Shown here one piece after another: positions 17,675 through 25,743 of a stretch of DNA of 64,000 nt. The stretch is from the NCBI GenBank assembly GCA_040766885.1, contig JAXGPP010000001.1, positions 689,911-753,910 on the forward strand, in the 5' to 3' direction. The translations under genes and the position numbers were made by a program. Position 1 is the stretch's first letter. Each line of letters starts with the position of its first letter. This DNA is from JAXGPP01 sp040766885. Its GTDB lineage: Bacteria; Planctomycetota; Planctomycetia; Pirellulales; Thermoguttaceae. The notes under the pieces are model-generated. The model did not search any database and was not told the DNA's origin. It saw nothing but the letters and a program-made list of their open reading frames with translations.

Positions 17675-20600
17675 AGATCCTGATGTTCACCAACACATTC
17701 AAGCCCCACGTGGGTGGCGTAGCGCGCTCCGTCGAGGCTTTCGCCCTTGAATATCGACACCACGGACACCAGGTTTTGATCGTAGCGCCGATTGCCGAAG
17801 GCGTGGCCGAAGCGGACGAGGATGTCTTGCGCGTCCCCGCCATGCAGCGGTTCAACGGGAGCGATTTCACTGTTTCCCTGCCGATCCCGGCGCATGTCAT
17901 GTCGGCGATCTACGACTACGCGCCCGCCGTCGTCCACTCGCACCATCCCTTCCTGCTCGGCAACACCGCACTCCGGGTGGCGGCGACCTGCGGCGTACCG
18001 CTCGTCTTCACCCACCATACGATGTACGAGCGATATACCCATTACGTGCCGGGCGACTCGCCCGCAATGCAGCGATTCGCCATCCAACTCTCGACGGAAT
18101 ATGGGAACCTCTGTGACCTTGTATTCGCTCCCAGCGAGAGCGTGGCCGCCGTGCTCCGCGAGCGCGGCGTCGACACGCCAATCACCGTCGTGCCGACCGG
18201 CGTCGATGTGCCTCATTTCGCCCACGGTGACGGCCGTTCCTTCCGTCGTGCATGTGGCATCGCAGACAATCGATTCGTGGTCGGGCACCTTGGCCGGCTG
18301 GCGCCCGAGAAGAACCTCGGCTTTCTGGCCGAATCAGTGGCCCTGTTACTCCGTGAGCGATCGGACGCCTGTTTCCTCGTCGTCGGCAGCGGCCCGTCGC
18401 AGGAGGAAGTAAGTCGGATCTTCAGCCGGATGCGGCTTGCCGATCGGCTTCACATGGCCGGTACCCGCACGGGCCAGGAACTGATTGACGCCTATCACGC
18501 GATGGACGTCTTCGCCTTTGCCTCGCACACCGAGACGCAGGGCATGGTGCTGACGGAGGCAATGGCGGCAGGCGTGCCGGTGGTCGCGCTCGACGCTCCC
18601 GGAGCCCGTGAAGTGGTCCGCGACGGTGTCAACGGCCGGCTGCTCGTGGTCCAGAGAGTCCAGCCGTACGCCGATGCCTTGAAGTGGATTGCCTCGCGCG
18701 ACGCCGGCCAGCGCGAGGCACTGCGGCAAGCGGCTCGCCGCACCGCCGACGAGTTCTCGCTGCCGCGCACCGCCGAACGCGCCTTGGCCTCGTACCAGTC
18801 TCTCATCGAATCGGGCAGCGGGAAGCGCACGGCGCTCGACCCCGCCGCGCCAAACCCGCTGGAAACGACGTTGCGGAGGATCGAGACGGAATGGGAACTG
18901 TGGTCCGGTCGGGCTCGAGCAGTTGCCACTGCCCTGAAGCCCGATCACTGGACGCGGATTCCGGTCCTTGGATCGGTAATCCGAGCCGCGCGCTGGACGC
19001 GACGGACGTTCAGCCGCGACCGGCTGGCCGCGCGCTTGCTCGGACTGACCGAGTCGGAGGGGACTGAAAATGAGCCGGGCTTGATCCTGATTCAAATCGA
19101 TGGACTGGCTCGGAAGTACTTCGAACAGGCCCTTCAGCGCCGGTGCATGCCATTTCTCCGCCGGCTGATGGCCCGAGAACACTACCGACTGCACACGTTC
19201 TACTCAGGTCAACCTGCGACAACACCGGCGGTCCAAGCCGAGTTGTTCTATGGCGTGCCGGCGGCCGTTCCCAGTTTCTCTTTCCGCGAGCATGAAACCG
19301 GTGTAGCGGTCCGCATGTTCGAGCGCGAGGCCGCGGAGAGAATCCAGGGCCGGTTGGCTGCAAGAGGTCGCGGGCTGCTGGAAGGCGGAGCCGCCTACTC
19401 GAACATTTACTCGGGAGGAGCCGCCGAAGCGCATTTCTGCGCTGCGACATTGGGGTGGGGCGACCTCGCGCGAACGCTCAATCCCATCGGCTGGGCCGTG
19501 CTCGTGATGCTCTACCTGGGCAGCTTGGTGCGAGTTGCGGCCCAGGCCCTCGTCGAGACCGCTCTGGCGCTCTCCGACGCTGTCCGCGGACTGTTCGCTG
19601 GCACCGGCTTTCTCCGCGAGGTGAAGTTCATCTCCAGCCGAGTCGGCGTGGCCATCGTGCTCCGGGAGTGGATCACGGCTGGCGCTTGCATGGACGCCGC
19701 GCGCGGAGTGCCCATCATTCATCTCAATTTCCTCGCCTACGACGAGCAGGCACACCATCGGGGACCGGGCGCACTCCACGCGCTCTGGTCGCTCCGGAGT
19801 ATCAATCGGGCCATTCGCCGGATCTGGCGGGCGGCGCACCGTTCGCAGCATCGCGACTATCGCGTGTGGATCTACTCCGATCATGGGCAGGAAGACACTC
19901 TACCGTATCACGATCTGACCGGAAAGACCGTTCAGTCAGCCGTTCTAGCCGTGCTCGCCGACGGCACCGCCGAACGTCCGAATGATGGAAATGATGAGTC
20001 GAGCATTCAGTACCAGCGCTCTCAGTGGCTCGGAGGGGGACGGATGCGGCGGGCGCTGTTCCAGCATATCCCTCGCCTTCCTTCCCAGCAGGATGCAGAA
20101 CTCCCCGCAGCTTCGGTGCTGGCGATGGGACCGATCGGTCACGTTTACACCCGATCGACGCTCTCGCCCGACGACAAAGAGACCGTCGCACGCCGTCTGG
20201 TTGAGGAGGCCCGGATTCCCATCGTGCTCTGGTCCGACGGCCCGGATTCGGCGGTGGCATGGACCTCGAAAGGACGCTTCCGCCTCCTCGACGATGCCGC
20301 CGCGGTACTGGGGAAGGACCATCCCTTGCTCGATGTGGTGGCGCGCGACCTTGCAGCTCTCTGTCGCCACCCGGATGCCGGCGAGTTACTGCTCTGCGGC
20401 TGGCGCCCGGATGACCGGCCGATCAGCTTTGCCTATGAACGAGGGGCGCATGCCGGTCCTGGCGTCGATGAAACGCGTGGATTCCTCTTGCTGCCTGGCG
20501 ACGCTCCTTTGTCATTCGACGATCGCGACTATGTGCGGCCGCGTGAACTGCGTCGGGCGGCATTGGGAGTCCTGGGTCTTGCTGCCGACAAGCCTTCGGA

Positions 20601-21360
20601 CCGCCCGACTCGGCGCGCGAAGCCCGAAACGCTGCGAGTTCTCACGTACAACGTCCATAGCTGCGTGGGCACCGACGGTAAACTGGCGCCGTCGCGAATC
20701 GCGCGGGTAATCGCCCAGAGCGGGGCCGACATTGTAGCCCTGCAGGAACTCGACGTCCGGCGTGCTCGGAGCGGGCAGATCGACCAGGCTCACGAAATCG
20801 CGCAGGCGCTTAAGATGGAACATCACTTCCACCCTGCTGTTCGGGTGGCTGGCGAACAATACGGCGATGCAGTATTGAGCCGTTTCCCGATGCGACTAAT
20901 CCAGACAGGCGAACTTCCCGGACATGCCGGACCGCTGGGGCGCGAACCTCGCGGGGCGATGTGGGTTGCTATCCAGATCGACGGTCATGAGTTACAGATT
21001 CTCAACACGCACCTAGGACTTTCACCCCGAGAGCGGCAAATACAGGTCCAGACACTTGTCTCGGACGAATGGCTGGGCAATCCCCAATGCCATGATCCTC
21101 GGCTGTTGTGCGGCGATTTCAACTCTCTTCCCCGCTCGCCCGTCTATTGCGAGCTGTCGAAAGTGCTCAAGGATGCACAGACCGCGATCGGCGGACCGAG
21201 CAGGTTGCGCCGCACCTTTCCCAGTCACTATCCGATGGCCCGCATCGATCATGTGTTTGTGAGTCCGCAGTTGGAGGTGGTTGCCGTTGAGGTTCTTACA
21301 TCGCAGTTAGCCCGCACCGCATCGGACCATCTTCCGCTGATCGTGGAAATCAGGCTCTGA
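17671..21360 (+). CDS. Triple fusion: GT4 glycosyltransferase - alkaline-phosphatase-like phosphodiesterase - EEP phosphatase
   Basis: A 1,229-residue protein of three enzyme modules. Residues 1 to about 385 are a GT-B, GT4-type glycosyltransferase (MKILMFTNTFKPHVGG; GHLGRLAPEKN nucleotide-sugar region; SHTETQGMVLTEAMAAG with the donor-binding Glu). Residues about 465-985 are an alkaline-phosphatase-superfamily phosphodiesterase: LIQIDGLAR metal Asp, a GQPATTPAVQ nucleophile loop, NFLAYDEQAHHRGP and YSDHGQE metal motifs, plus a hydrophobic segment near 607-635 that may be membrane-associated. Residues about 985-1229 are an endonuclease/exonuclease/phosphatase domain (LTYNVHSCVG, VALQELD, ILNTHLG, CGDFNS, SDHLPL), all catalytic motifs intact. 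No signal peptide, so the GT4 part at least is cytoplasmic. A role in building or trimming a glycosylated phospholipid is the simplest inference. The gene overlaps its partner at 15383 by 4 bp. Confidence 0.9.
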   Translation: MKILMFTNTFKPHVGGVARSVEAFALEYRHHGHQVLIVAPIAEGVAEADEDVLRVPAMQRFNGSDFTVSLPIPAHVMSAIYDYAPAVVHSHHPFLLGNTALRVAATCGVPLVFTHHTMYERYTHYVPGDSPAMQRFAIQLSTEYGNLCDLVFAPSESVAAVLRERGVDTPITVVPTGVDVPHFAHGDGRSFRRACGIADNRFVVGHLGRLAPEKNLGFLAESVALLLRERSDACFLVVGSGPSQEEVSRIFSRMRLADRLHMAGTRTGQELIDAYHAMDVFAFASHTETQGMVLTEAMAAGVPVVALDAPGAREVVRDGVNGRLLVVQRVQPYADALKWIASRDAGQREALRQAARRTADEFSLPRTAERALASYQSLIESGSGKRTALDPAAPNPLETTLRRIETEWELWSGRARAVATALKPDHWTRIPVLGSVIRAARWTRRTFSRDRLAARLLGLTESEGTENEPGLILIQIDGLARKYFEQALQRRCMPFLRRLMAREHYRLHTFYSGQPATTPAVQAELFYGVPAAVPSFSFREHETGVAVRMFEREAAERIQGRLAARGRGLLEGGAAYSNIYSGGAAEAHFCAATLGWGDLARTLNPIGWAVLVMLYLGSLVRVAAQALVETALALSDAVRGLFAGTGFLREVKFISSRVGVAIVLREWITAGACMDAARGVPIIHLNFLAYDEQAHHRGPGALHALWSLRSINRAIRRIWRAAHRSQHRDYRVWIYSDHGQEDTLPYHDLTGKTVQSAVLAVLADGTAERPNDGNDESSIQYQRSQWLGGGRMRRALFQHIPRLPSQQDAELPAASVLAMGPIGHVYTRSTLSPDDKETVARRLVEEARIPIVLWSDGPDSAVAWTSKGRFRLLDDAAAVLGKDHPLLDVVARDLAALCRHPDAGELLLCGWRPDDRPISFAYERGAHAGPGVDETRGFLLLPGDAPLSFDDRDYVRPRELRRAALGVLGLAADKPSDRPTRRAKPETLRVLTYNVHSCVGTDGKLAPSRIARVIAQSGADIVALQELDVRRARSGQIDQAHEIAQALKMEHHFHPAVRVAGEQYGDAVLSRFPMRLIQTGELPGHAGPLGREPRGAMWVAIQIDGHELQILNTHLGLSPRERQIQVQTLVSDEWLGNPQCHDPRLLCGDFNSLPRSPVYCELSKVLKDAQTAIGGPSRLRRTFPSHYPMARIDHVFVSPQLEVVAVEVLTSQLARTASDHLPLIVEIRL

Positions 21361-21508
21361 CGTCATCGCTCTTCACAGTCGGTTCGAGGAGGCTGCTCGC
21401 TCGAATGGCGGCCGGCGACACCACCTGGACGCATCTGAGCCGAGTGGGTATCATGAGTTTCTTCGACGGCGGGCCAACCCCTTGCGAGATTCCCGGGAGA
21501 ATGACGTG

Positions 21509-22531
21509 ATGTCTGGCGAATTGATGTTGGTTACCGGGGCTACCGGCATGGTGGGCGCCCTAGTCACCCGCCGTGCCGTCGAAAAAGGATACCGAGTGCG
21601 CGCCATGGTGCGATCGAGCAGCAATCGGGGTGAATTGGCTGCACTGGGCGTAGAACAGGTCGAGGCTGACCTTGGCCGACCCGAGACTCTGCCCGCCGCG
21701 CTGGCGGGTGTCGATATTGTCGTCCATACGGCCGCGCATGTTGGCGATTGGGGGCCGGCCGAGAAATACCGCGCCATCAATGTAGTTGGCCTTGAGCACC
21801 TGCTCGCCGCGGTCGAGAAGGAAGGACGACTCAAGCGTTGGATCCAGATCAGCTCGTTGGGCGTTTATCCGGCAGAGCATCATTTTGGCACTGACGAGAG
21901 CGTGCCGCCCGACCTCGGTGGCTTGGACGGCTACACGCGGACCAAGGCCGAGGCCGAGGTGGTGCTCAAGCGGCATGTTGACGAATACAAGCTTCCCGCG
22001 GTTGTTTTGCGGCCCGGCTTCATCTACGGGCCCGGCGACCGCCACGTAGTGCCTCGGTTGATTGAACGCATCCAGGCCGGCAAGATGAAACTGATCGGCG
22101 ACGGCCAGAAACTGCTCAACAATACGCATGTAGCCAACCTCGTCGACGCCATCTTTCTGGCGATTGACAACGAGCGGGCTGTGGGCGAGACCTTCAATGT
22201 TCGCGATGCCCGCCTGGTCACCCGTGAGGAGTTCATCGGCACGATCTGCGATTACCTCGGCCATCCGCGGCCTCGGCACGTTCCGCTCTGGCTCGCCAAG
22301 CTGGTAGTAGGTCCGATCGAGCGGATGGCCCTGCGCCGGGGCGCCACCGAGGCCCCCATGCTGACGCGTGCGCGCATCAAGTTCATGACGTTGAACCTTG
22401 ACTTCTCGATCGCCAAGGCGCGGCAACTCCTGGGCTACGAGCCGAAGGTCGATTTCCGCGACGGGATGCGCGAGGCCCTGGATTGGGCGACGGGAAATTC
22501 CGCGACGGCCGCGCCCGTCAGCGGTTCATGA
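21509..22531 (+). CDS. NAD(P)-dependent epimerase/dehydratase (extended SDR)
   Basis: A 340-residue extended short-chain dehydrogenase. The nucleotide loop is GATGMVG at about residues 9-15. The active site has QISSLGVYP (Ser) and GYTRTKAE (Tyr-xxx-Lys). GFIYGPGDRHVVPRL and LLNNTHVANLVDAI are characteristic of the 3-beta-hydroxysteroid-dehydrogenase/NSDHL-like branch, which oxidises sterol-like or sugar-nucleotide alcohols. The ATG at 21509 follows GGGAGA; an in-frame ATG at 21482 adds nine charged residues ahead of the first strand. It leads a three-gene operon with gaps of 9 and 5 bp. Confidence 0.9.
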   Translation: MSGELMLVTGATGMVGALVTRRAVEKGYRVRAMVRSSSNRGELAALGVEQVEADLGRPETLPAALAGVDIVVHTAAHVGDWGPAEKYRAINVVGLEHLLAAVEKEGRLKRWIQISSLGVYPAEHHFGTDESVPPDLGGLDGYTRTKAEAEVVLKRHVDEYKLPAVVLRPGFIYGPGDRHVVPRLIERIQAGKMKLIGDGQKLLNNTHVANLVDAIFLAIDNERAVGETFNVRDARLVTREEFIGTICDYLGHPRPRHVPLWLAKLVVGPIERMALRRGATEAPMLTRARIKFMTLNLDFSIAKARQLLGYEPKVDFRDGMREALDWATGNSATAAPVSGS

Positions 22532-22540
22532 GCAGACGCC

Positions 22541-23722
22541 ATGCGGATTGCCGAACTGGCCGCTTACCTGGTTCACGTGCCCCTGAAGCGCGAGATCAAG
22601 CACGCTTCCGCCACCCGCCGCGAAAGCGCCAACCTGCTCGTCCGCTGCCGGCTGCGCGATGGAACCGAGGGGTGGGGCGAGGGCGTGCCGCGATCCTACG
22701 TCACCGGTGAAACGGCCGACGGCGCGTTGGAACAACTCGCCGCCACGCCTCTCGTTGAACAACTTAACGGCGATTGCGTCAACTGGAGCGACGTGATCGC
22801 GCTTTGCGAGTCATTCCGGCCGGCGTCCCGCGAGGACGATTTCCGAGGCTGCTACGGCAACGCCTTGCGTTGCGCGGTCGAATTGAGCCTGCTCGATGCG
22901 TTCGGCCGCCTGTTCAATCAGCCGGTTCGTGCGCTCACGCGCGAGTACGCTCCCGCAGCGCCTGTCTACGCCGAGCGGGGGTCAGTGCAATACTCGGCGG
23001 CGATCATGGCTGAGTGGCCGCGAAGTGAGCGGCGCGCTGCCATCAAGATGAGGCTCTACGGCTTTACCCAGTGCAAGGTCAAGGTCGGCGCCGAAGGGGC
23101 CGACGACGCGACGCGGTTGCGGCGGATCAGACGCTGGATCGGCCGTCGGGTTGACCTGCGGCTGGATGCCAACGAAGCCTGGCACGCCTCGGAAGTGGCA
23201 GACCGGCTTGCCCCGCTCATCCCCTGCGGCATCACCTGCATCGAACAGCCAATTCCTCACGAGGAGGTCGGGGCTCTGGCCGATCTGCGACCGTCGCTCG
23301 GCGTGCCCGTAATTTTGGATGAATCACTTACCGGCGTTTTCGACGCACAAGAGGCCATCCGGCGTGGCACGTGCGACCTGTTCAACATCCGCCTGTCGAA
23401 ATGCGGCGGCTTTCTCAACAGTCTCCGGTTGGCGGCGATGGCTGCGTCGGCCGGGTTGGGCTACCAATTGGGGTGCCACCCCGGTGAGACAGGCATTCTC
23501 TCGGCCGCCGGCCGGCACTGGGCATGCTCGGTGTCAGGCATCCGGTATCTGGAGGGCTCGTACGATCGCCACGTTCTCGCCGAATTGCTCACCAACGAAG
23601 ATATTACCTTTGGCTACGGCGGCCGCGCACCGGCGATCGACAAGCCTGGCCTGGGGGTGACCGTTAACCCCGCAGTACTCCAGCGGTGGACACGGCAAGA
23701 GCGCACCTTTCGTTTGGACTGA
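22541..23722 (+). CDS. Enolase-superfamily (muconate cycloisomerase/mandelate racemase type) enzyme
   Basis: A 393-residue enolase-superfamily protein with the capping domain (about 1-130) and a beta-alpha barrel. Active-site features are KVKVG (KxK motif), metal ligands in DANEAW, EQP and DES, and the second-side Lys in RLSKCGG. This two-lysine layout is that of the muconate-lactonising subgroup (muconate cycloisomerase, o-succinylbenzoate synthase, dipeptide epimerase), which abstracts a proton alpha to a carboxylate. The substrate cannot be read from these motifs. It is the second gene of the operon; the following hydrolase could act on its product. Confidence 0.88.
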   Translation: MRIAELAAYLVHVPLKREIKHASATRRESANLLVRCRLRDGTEGWGEGVPRSYVTGETADGALEQLAATPLVEQLNGDCVNWSDVIALCESFRPASREDDFRGCYGNALRCAVELSLLDAFGRLFNQPVRALTREYAPAAPVYAERGSVQYSAAIMAEWPRSERRAAIKMRLYGFTQCKVKVGAEGADDATRLRRIRRWIGRRVDLRLDANEAWHASEVADRLAPLIPCGITCIEQPIPHEEVGALADLRPSLGVPVILDESLTGVFDAQEAIRRGTCDLFNIRLSKCGGFLNSLRLAAMAASAGLGYQLGCHPGETGILSAAGRHWACSVSGIRYLEGSYDRHVLAELLTNEDITFGYGGRAPAIDKPGLGVTVNPAVLQRWTRQERTFRLD

Positions 23723-23727
23723 CACCG

Positions 23728-24585
23728 ATGATCTCGCCCGCGCCGCGGATTGCATTCCACGCATCGTCCGATGGCTATCGCTGCGCGGTTCGCGTGTGGG
23801 ACGCCCGGCAGCCGCCGGCCAGAGTGGTCTTTTTGCACGGGATCATCAGCCACGCCGGCTGGTATCACGCCAGTTGCCGGGCCTTGGCCGAAGCCGGTTT
23901 CGAAGTGCACTTCCTCGATCGCCGCGGATCGGGGCTCAACTTCGACGCCCGCGGCGATGTACCGCGTTCGTGGCGAACTTGGCTATCCGATGTGGAGAGC
24001 TTCCTCGAGGTTCTTCCCCGCGACGTGCCGCGATTGCTGATGGGAATCAGTTGGGGTGGCAAACTGGCGGCGGCGGTGGCCCGGCATCGGCCCGAGTTGG
24101 TCGACGGTTTGGGACTGCTTTGCCCAGGCATTTTCGCCAGGAAGGGAGCCAACGCTCTGCAGCGCTTGGTCCTTCAGTGGGCGGGACGCCGCTGGATGCG
24201 GATGCGGCGCGTGCCGATTCCGCTCCGCGATCCGGCGTTGTTCACCGATGAGCCCGCGTGGCGCGGCTACATTGACGACGATCCGCTCACGTTGAGGCGA
24301 GTTACCTTGCGGTTCGCGCTGGAGGATCTGTATTTGAGCCAGTACGCCGGCGAAGCACCGGAGGAAATCCGCGCCCCGGTGCTGCTCACCTTGGCAGGTC
24401 GCGACCGGATCATCGACAACCGCAGGGTGCAGGCCTTCGTCGAACGGGTTTCCGCCGAAAAACAGATCGTCGAGTTTCCGGCTGCCGCCCATACGCTCGA
24501 ATATGAGCCTGATCCGGCGCCCTACTTCCGCGATCTCGTCGCGTGGTGCCGCCTCAACAGTCGGTCCTCCGCGCAGGTCGGGTAA
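23728..24585 (+). CDS. Alpha/beta hydrolase, lysophospholipase-like
   Basis: A 285-residue cytoplasmic alpha/beta hydrolase (no signal peptide). The oxyanion strand is VVFLHGIISH, the nucleophile elbow MGISWGG (Ser), the acid probably in LAGRDRIIDN, and the His in FPAAAHTLEYEP. The organisation resembles monoglyceride lipase/lysophospholipase (Hydrolase_4). I took the ATG at 23728, 5 bp after the enolase-family stop; the frame could extend back to 23686 inside that gene, but the protein starts naturally here. It is convergent with the MoaD-like gene. Confidence 0.88.
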   Translation: MISPAPRIAFHASSDGYRCAVRVWDARQPPARVVFLHGIISHAGWYHASCRALAEAGFEVHFLDRRGSGLNFDARGDVPRSWRTWLSDVESFLEVLPRDVPRLLMGISWGGKLAAAVARHRPELVDGLGLLCPGIFARKGANALQRLVLQWAGRRWMRMRRVPIPLRDPALFTDEPAWRGYIDDDPLTLRRVTLRFALEDLYLSQYAGEAPEEIRAPVLLTLAGRDRIIDNRRVQAFVERVSAEKQIVEFPAAAHTLEYEPDPAPYFRDLVAWCRLNSRSSAQVG

Positions 24586-24622
24586 CAGCCGCTCAGGCGC
24601 GCCGTGCGGAGTAGATGTGGCC

Positions 24623-24883
24623 TTAACCTCCCGCGACCGGCGCGATCAACACCAACTCATCTCCGTCGTGAAGCGTGCGCGGCGCGTGTTGCCCCACCGT
24701 TCCCAAATGGACGCCCGAGACGGCCACCAGACAGCTCGCGGGCAACGAGTTCCCTCCCGGCAGAAGTCTTTCGATTGCACCGATCGCCTCGGTCACGCTT
24801 GCGCCTTCTTCCAGCGTGAGGCATTCCGGCAACGAGTCGGCCAAGTTGTAGTTCCGGCCCGAAACAGTAAATCGGATGTTCAT
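24623..24883 (-). CDS. MoaD/ThiS-like ubiquitin-fold sulfur carrier
   Basis: An 86-residue beta-grasp protein ending in the Gly-Gly tail (APVAGG) required for adenylation and thiocarboxylate formation. The sequence LHDGDELVLIAPVAGG is typical of MoaD (molybdopterin synthase small subunit) and its W/Mo-cofactor relatives; ThiS or a cysteine-biosynthesis carrier is possible. It follows the E1-like gene by 33 bp and is probably charged by it. The other genes of Moco synthesis are not nearby. Confidence 0.85.
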   Translation of the reverse strand: MNIRFTVSGRNYNLADSLPECLTLEEGASVTEAIGAIERLLPGGNSLPASCLVAVSGVHLGTVGQHAPRTLHDGDELVLIAPVAGG

Positions 24884-24916
24884 GAGTGATATTCGGCAGG
24901 CGCTTCCCCGGCAGTC

Positions 24917-25663
24917 TCAAATCTCGCCGCAGCACGGGCATCGGGCGTTTCGCTTCAGCGCGACGAGCGTGCTCCCGCCGCGATAGCCGTCGATCATCCA
25001 TAGCTTGCCAAAAATCGGCTGCCCGCATTCCGAAAGGACCTTGATCGCCTCCAGGCCGGCGAGCGACCCCACCGCCGAGGAGATGGCTCCAACGACGGGA
25101 AATTGTTCTTCGAAGGGCGGCTCCTCCGGATAGAGGCACTGCAGGCAGGCGGTGCGACCCGGATTGACGACGATTAACGTTCCCGTCATGCCCCACTGCG
25201 CCGCGTCAATGAGCGGAATGCGCGCCCTGACCGCCGCCGCATTCAAACGAAGTCGTTCTGCGAACGTCGGCGCGCACGACAGAATGCAGTCCACCTCGCG
25301 GGCTAGCTGACGGGCCTGCTCGTCGTCCGGTTCATATTCGAGCGTGTCGACTCGGACGAATCGGTTCATCGACCGCAGTGTTTCAGCGAATTCGGGTGCC
25401 CGCGGCCGGCCGATTCCGGCTTCCGAACCAAGCAGTTGGCGGTTCAAGTCGGGGGACTCGAGGATCCCGCCGTGGGCGATCATCACGCGTCCGACCCCCG
25501 CCATCACGAGCACCATCGCTGCCGGCCCGCCCATTCCTCCGGCCCGGGTGACCAGAACCGATGAGTGCTTCAGGCGGGCCTGCCCCGCTGCGGACAGGAC
25601 CCCCGCACCGATCTGGCGGCTATAGCGCAGTTGCTCTTCGATCGCGAGTTCCGGCTGAATCAT
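24917..25663 (-). CDS. MoeB/ThiF/HesA-like E1 protein with altered ATP-binding residues
   Basis: A 248-residue E1-like protein with the MoeB/ThiF fold: RYSRQ at 13-17, LNRQ at 73-76 and zinc pairs C173/C176 and C242/C245. Several residues needed for adenylation in MoeB-type enzymes are changed. R40 replaces the first Gly of GxGGxG. The ribose-binding Asp pair DxD is H64-G65-G66. The conserved Lys of the GxPK motif is R88. The Mg-ATP Asp in the CTDN motif is P132 (CAPTF). It may be an inactive scaffold, or it may bind its carrier differently. The ATG at 25663 gives the normal N-terminus; the frame extends to 25747 with an unlike sequence. Order is E1 then MoaD-like. The identity is firm; the activity is doubtful. 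Confidence 0.85.
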   Translation of the reverse strand: MIQPELAIEEQLRYSRQIGAGVLSAAGQARLKHSSVLVTRAGGMGGPAAMVLVMAGVGRVMIAHGGILESPDLNRQLLGSEAGIGRPRAPEFAETLRSMNRFVRVDTLEYEPDDEQARQLAREVDCILSCAPTFAERLRLNAAAVRARIPLIDAAQWGMTGTLIVVNPGRTACLQCLYPEEPPFEEQFPVVGAISSAVGSLAGLEAIKVLSECGQPIFGKLWMIDGYRGGSTLVALKRNARCPCCGEI

Positions 25664-25743
25664 GGCTTGCCAGATTATACGGGTTCGGGGAAGTGCACTG
25701 CCCGTCTGCCACCGTTTGAATCTGAAGCCGGAACCCCTTTCCG

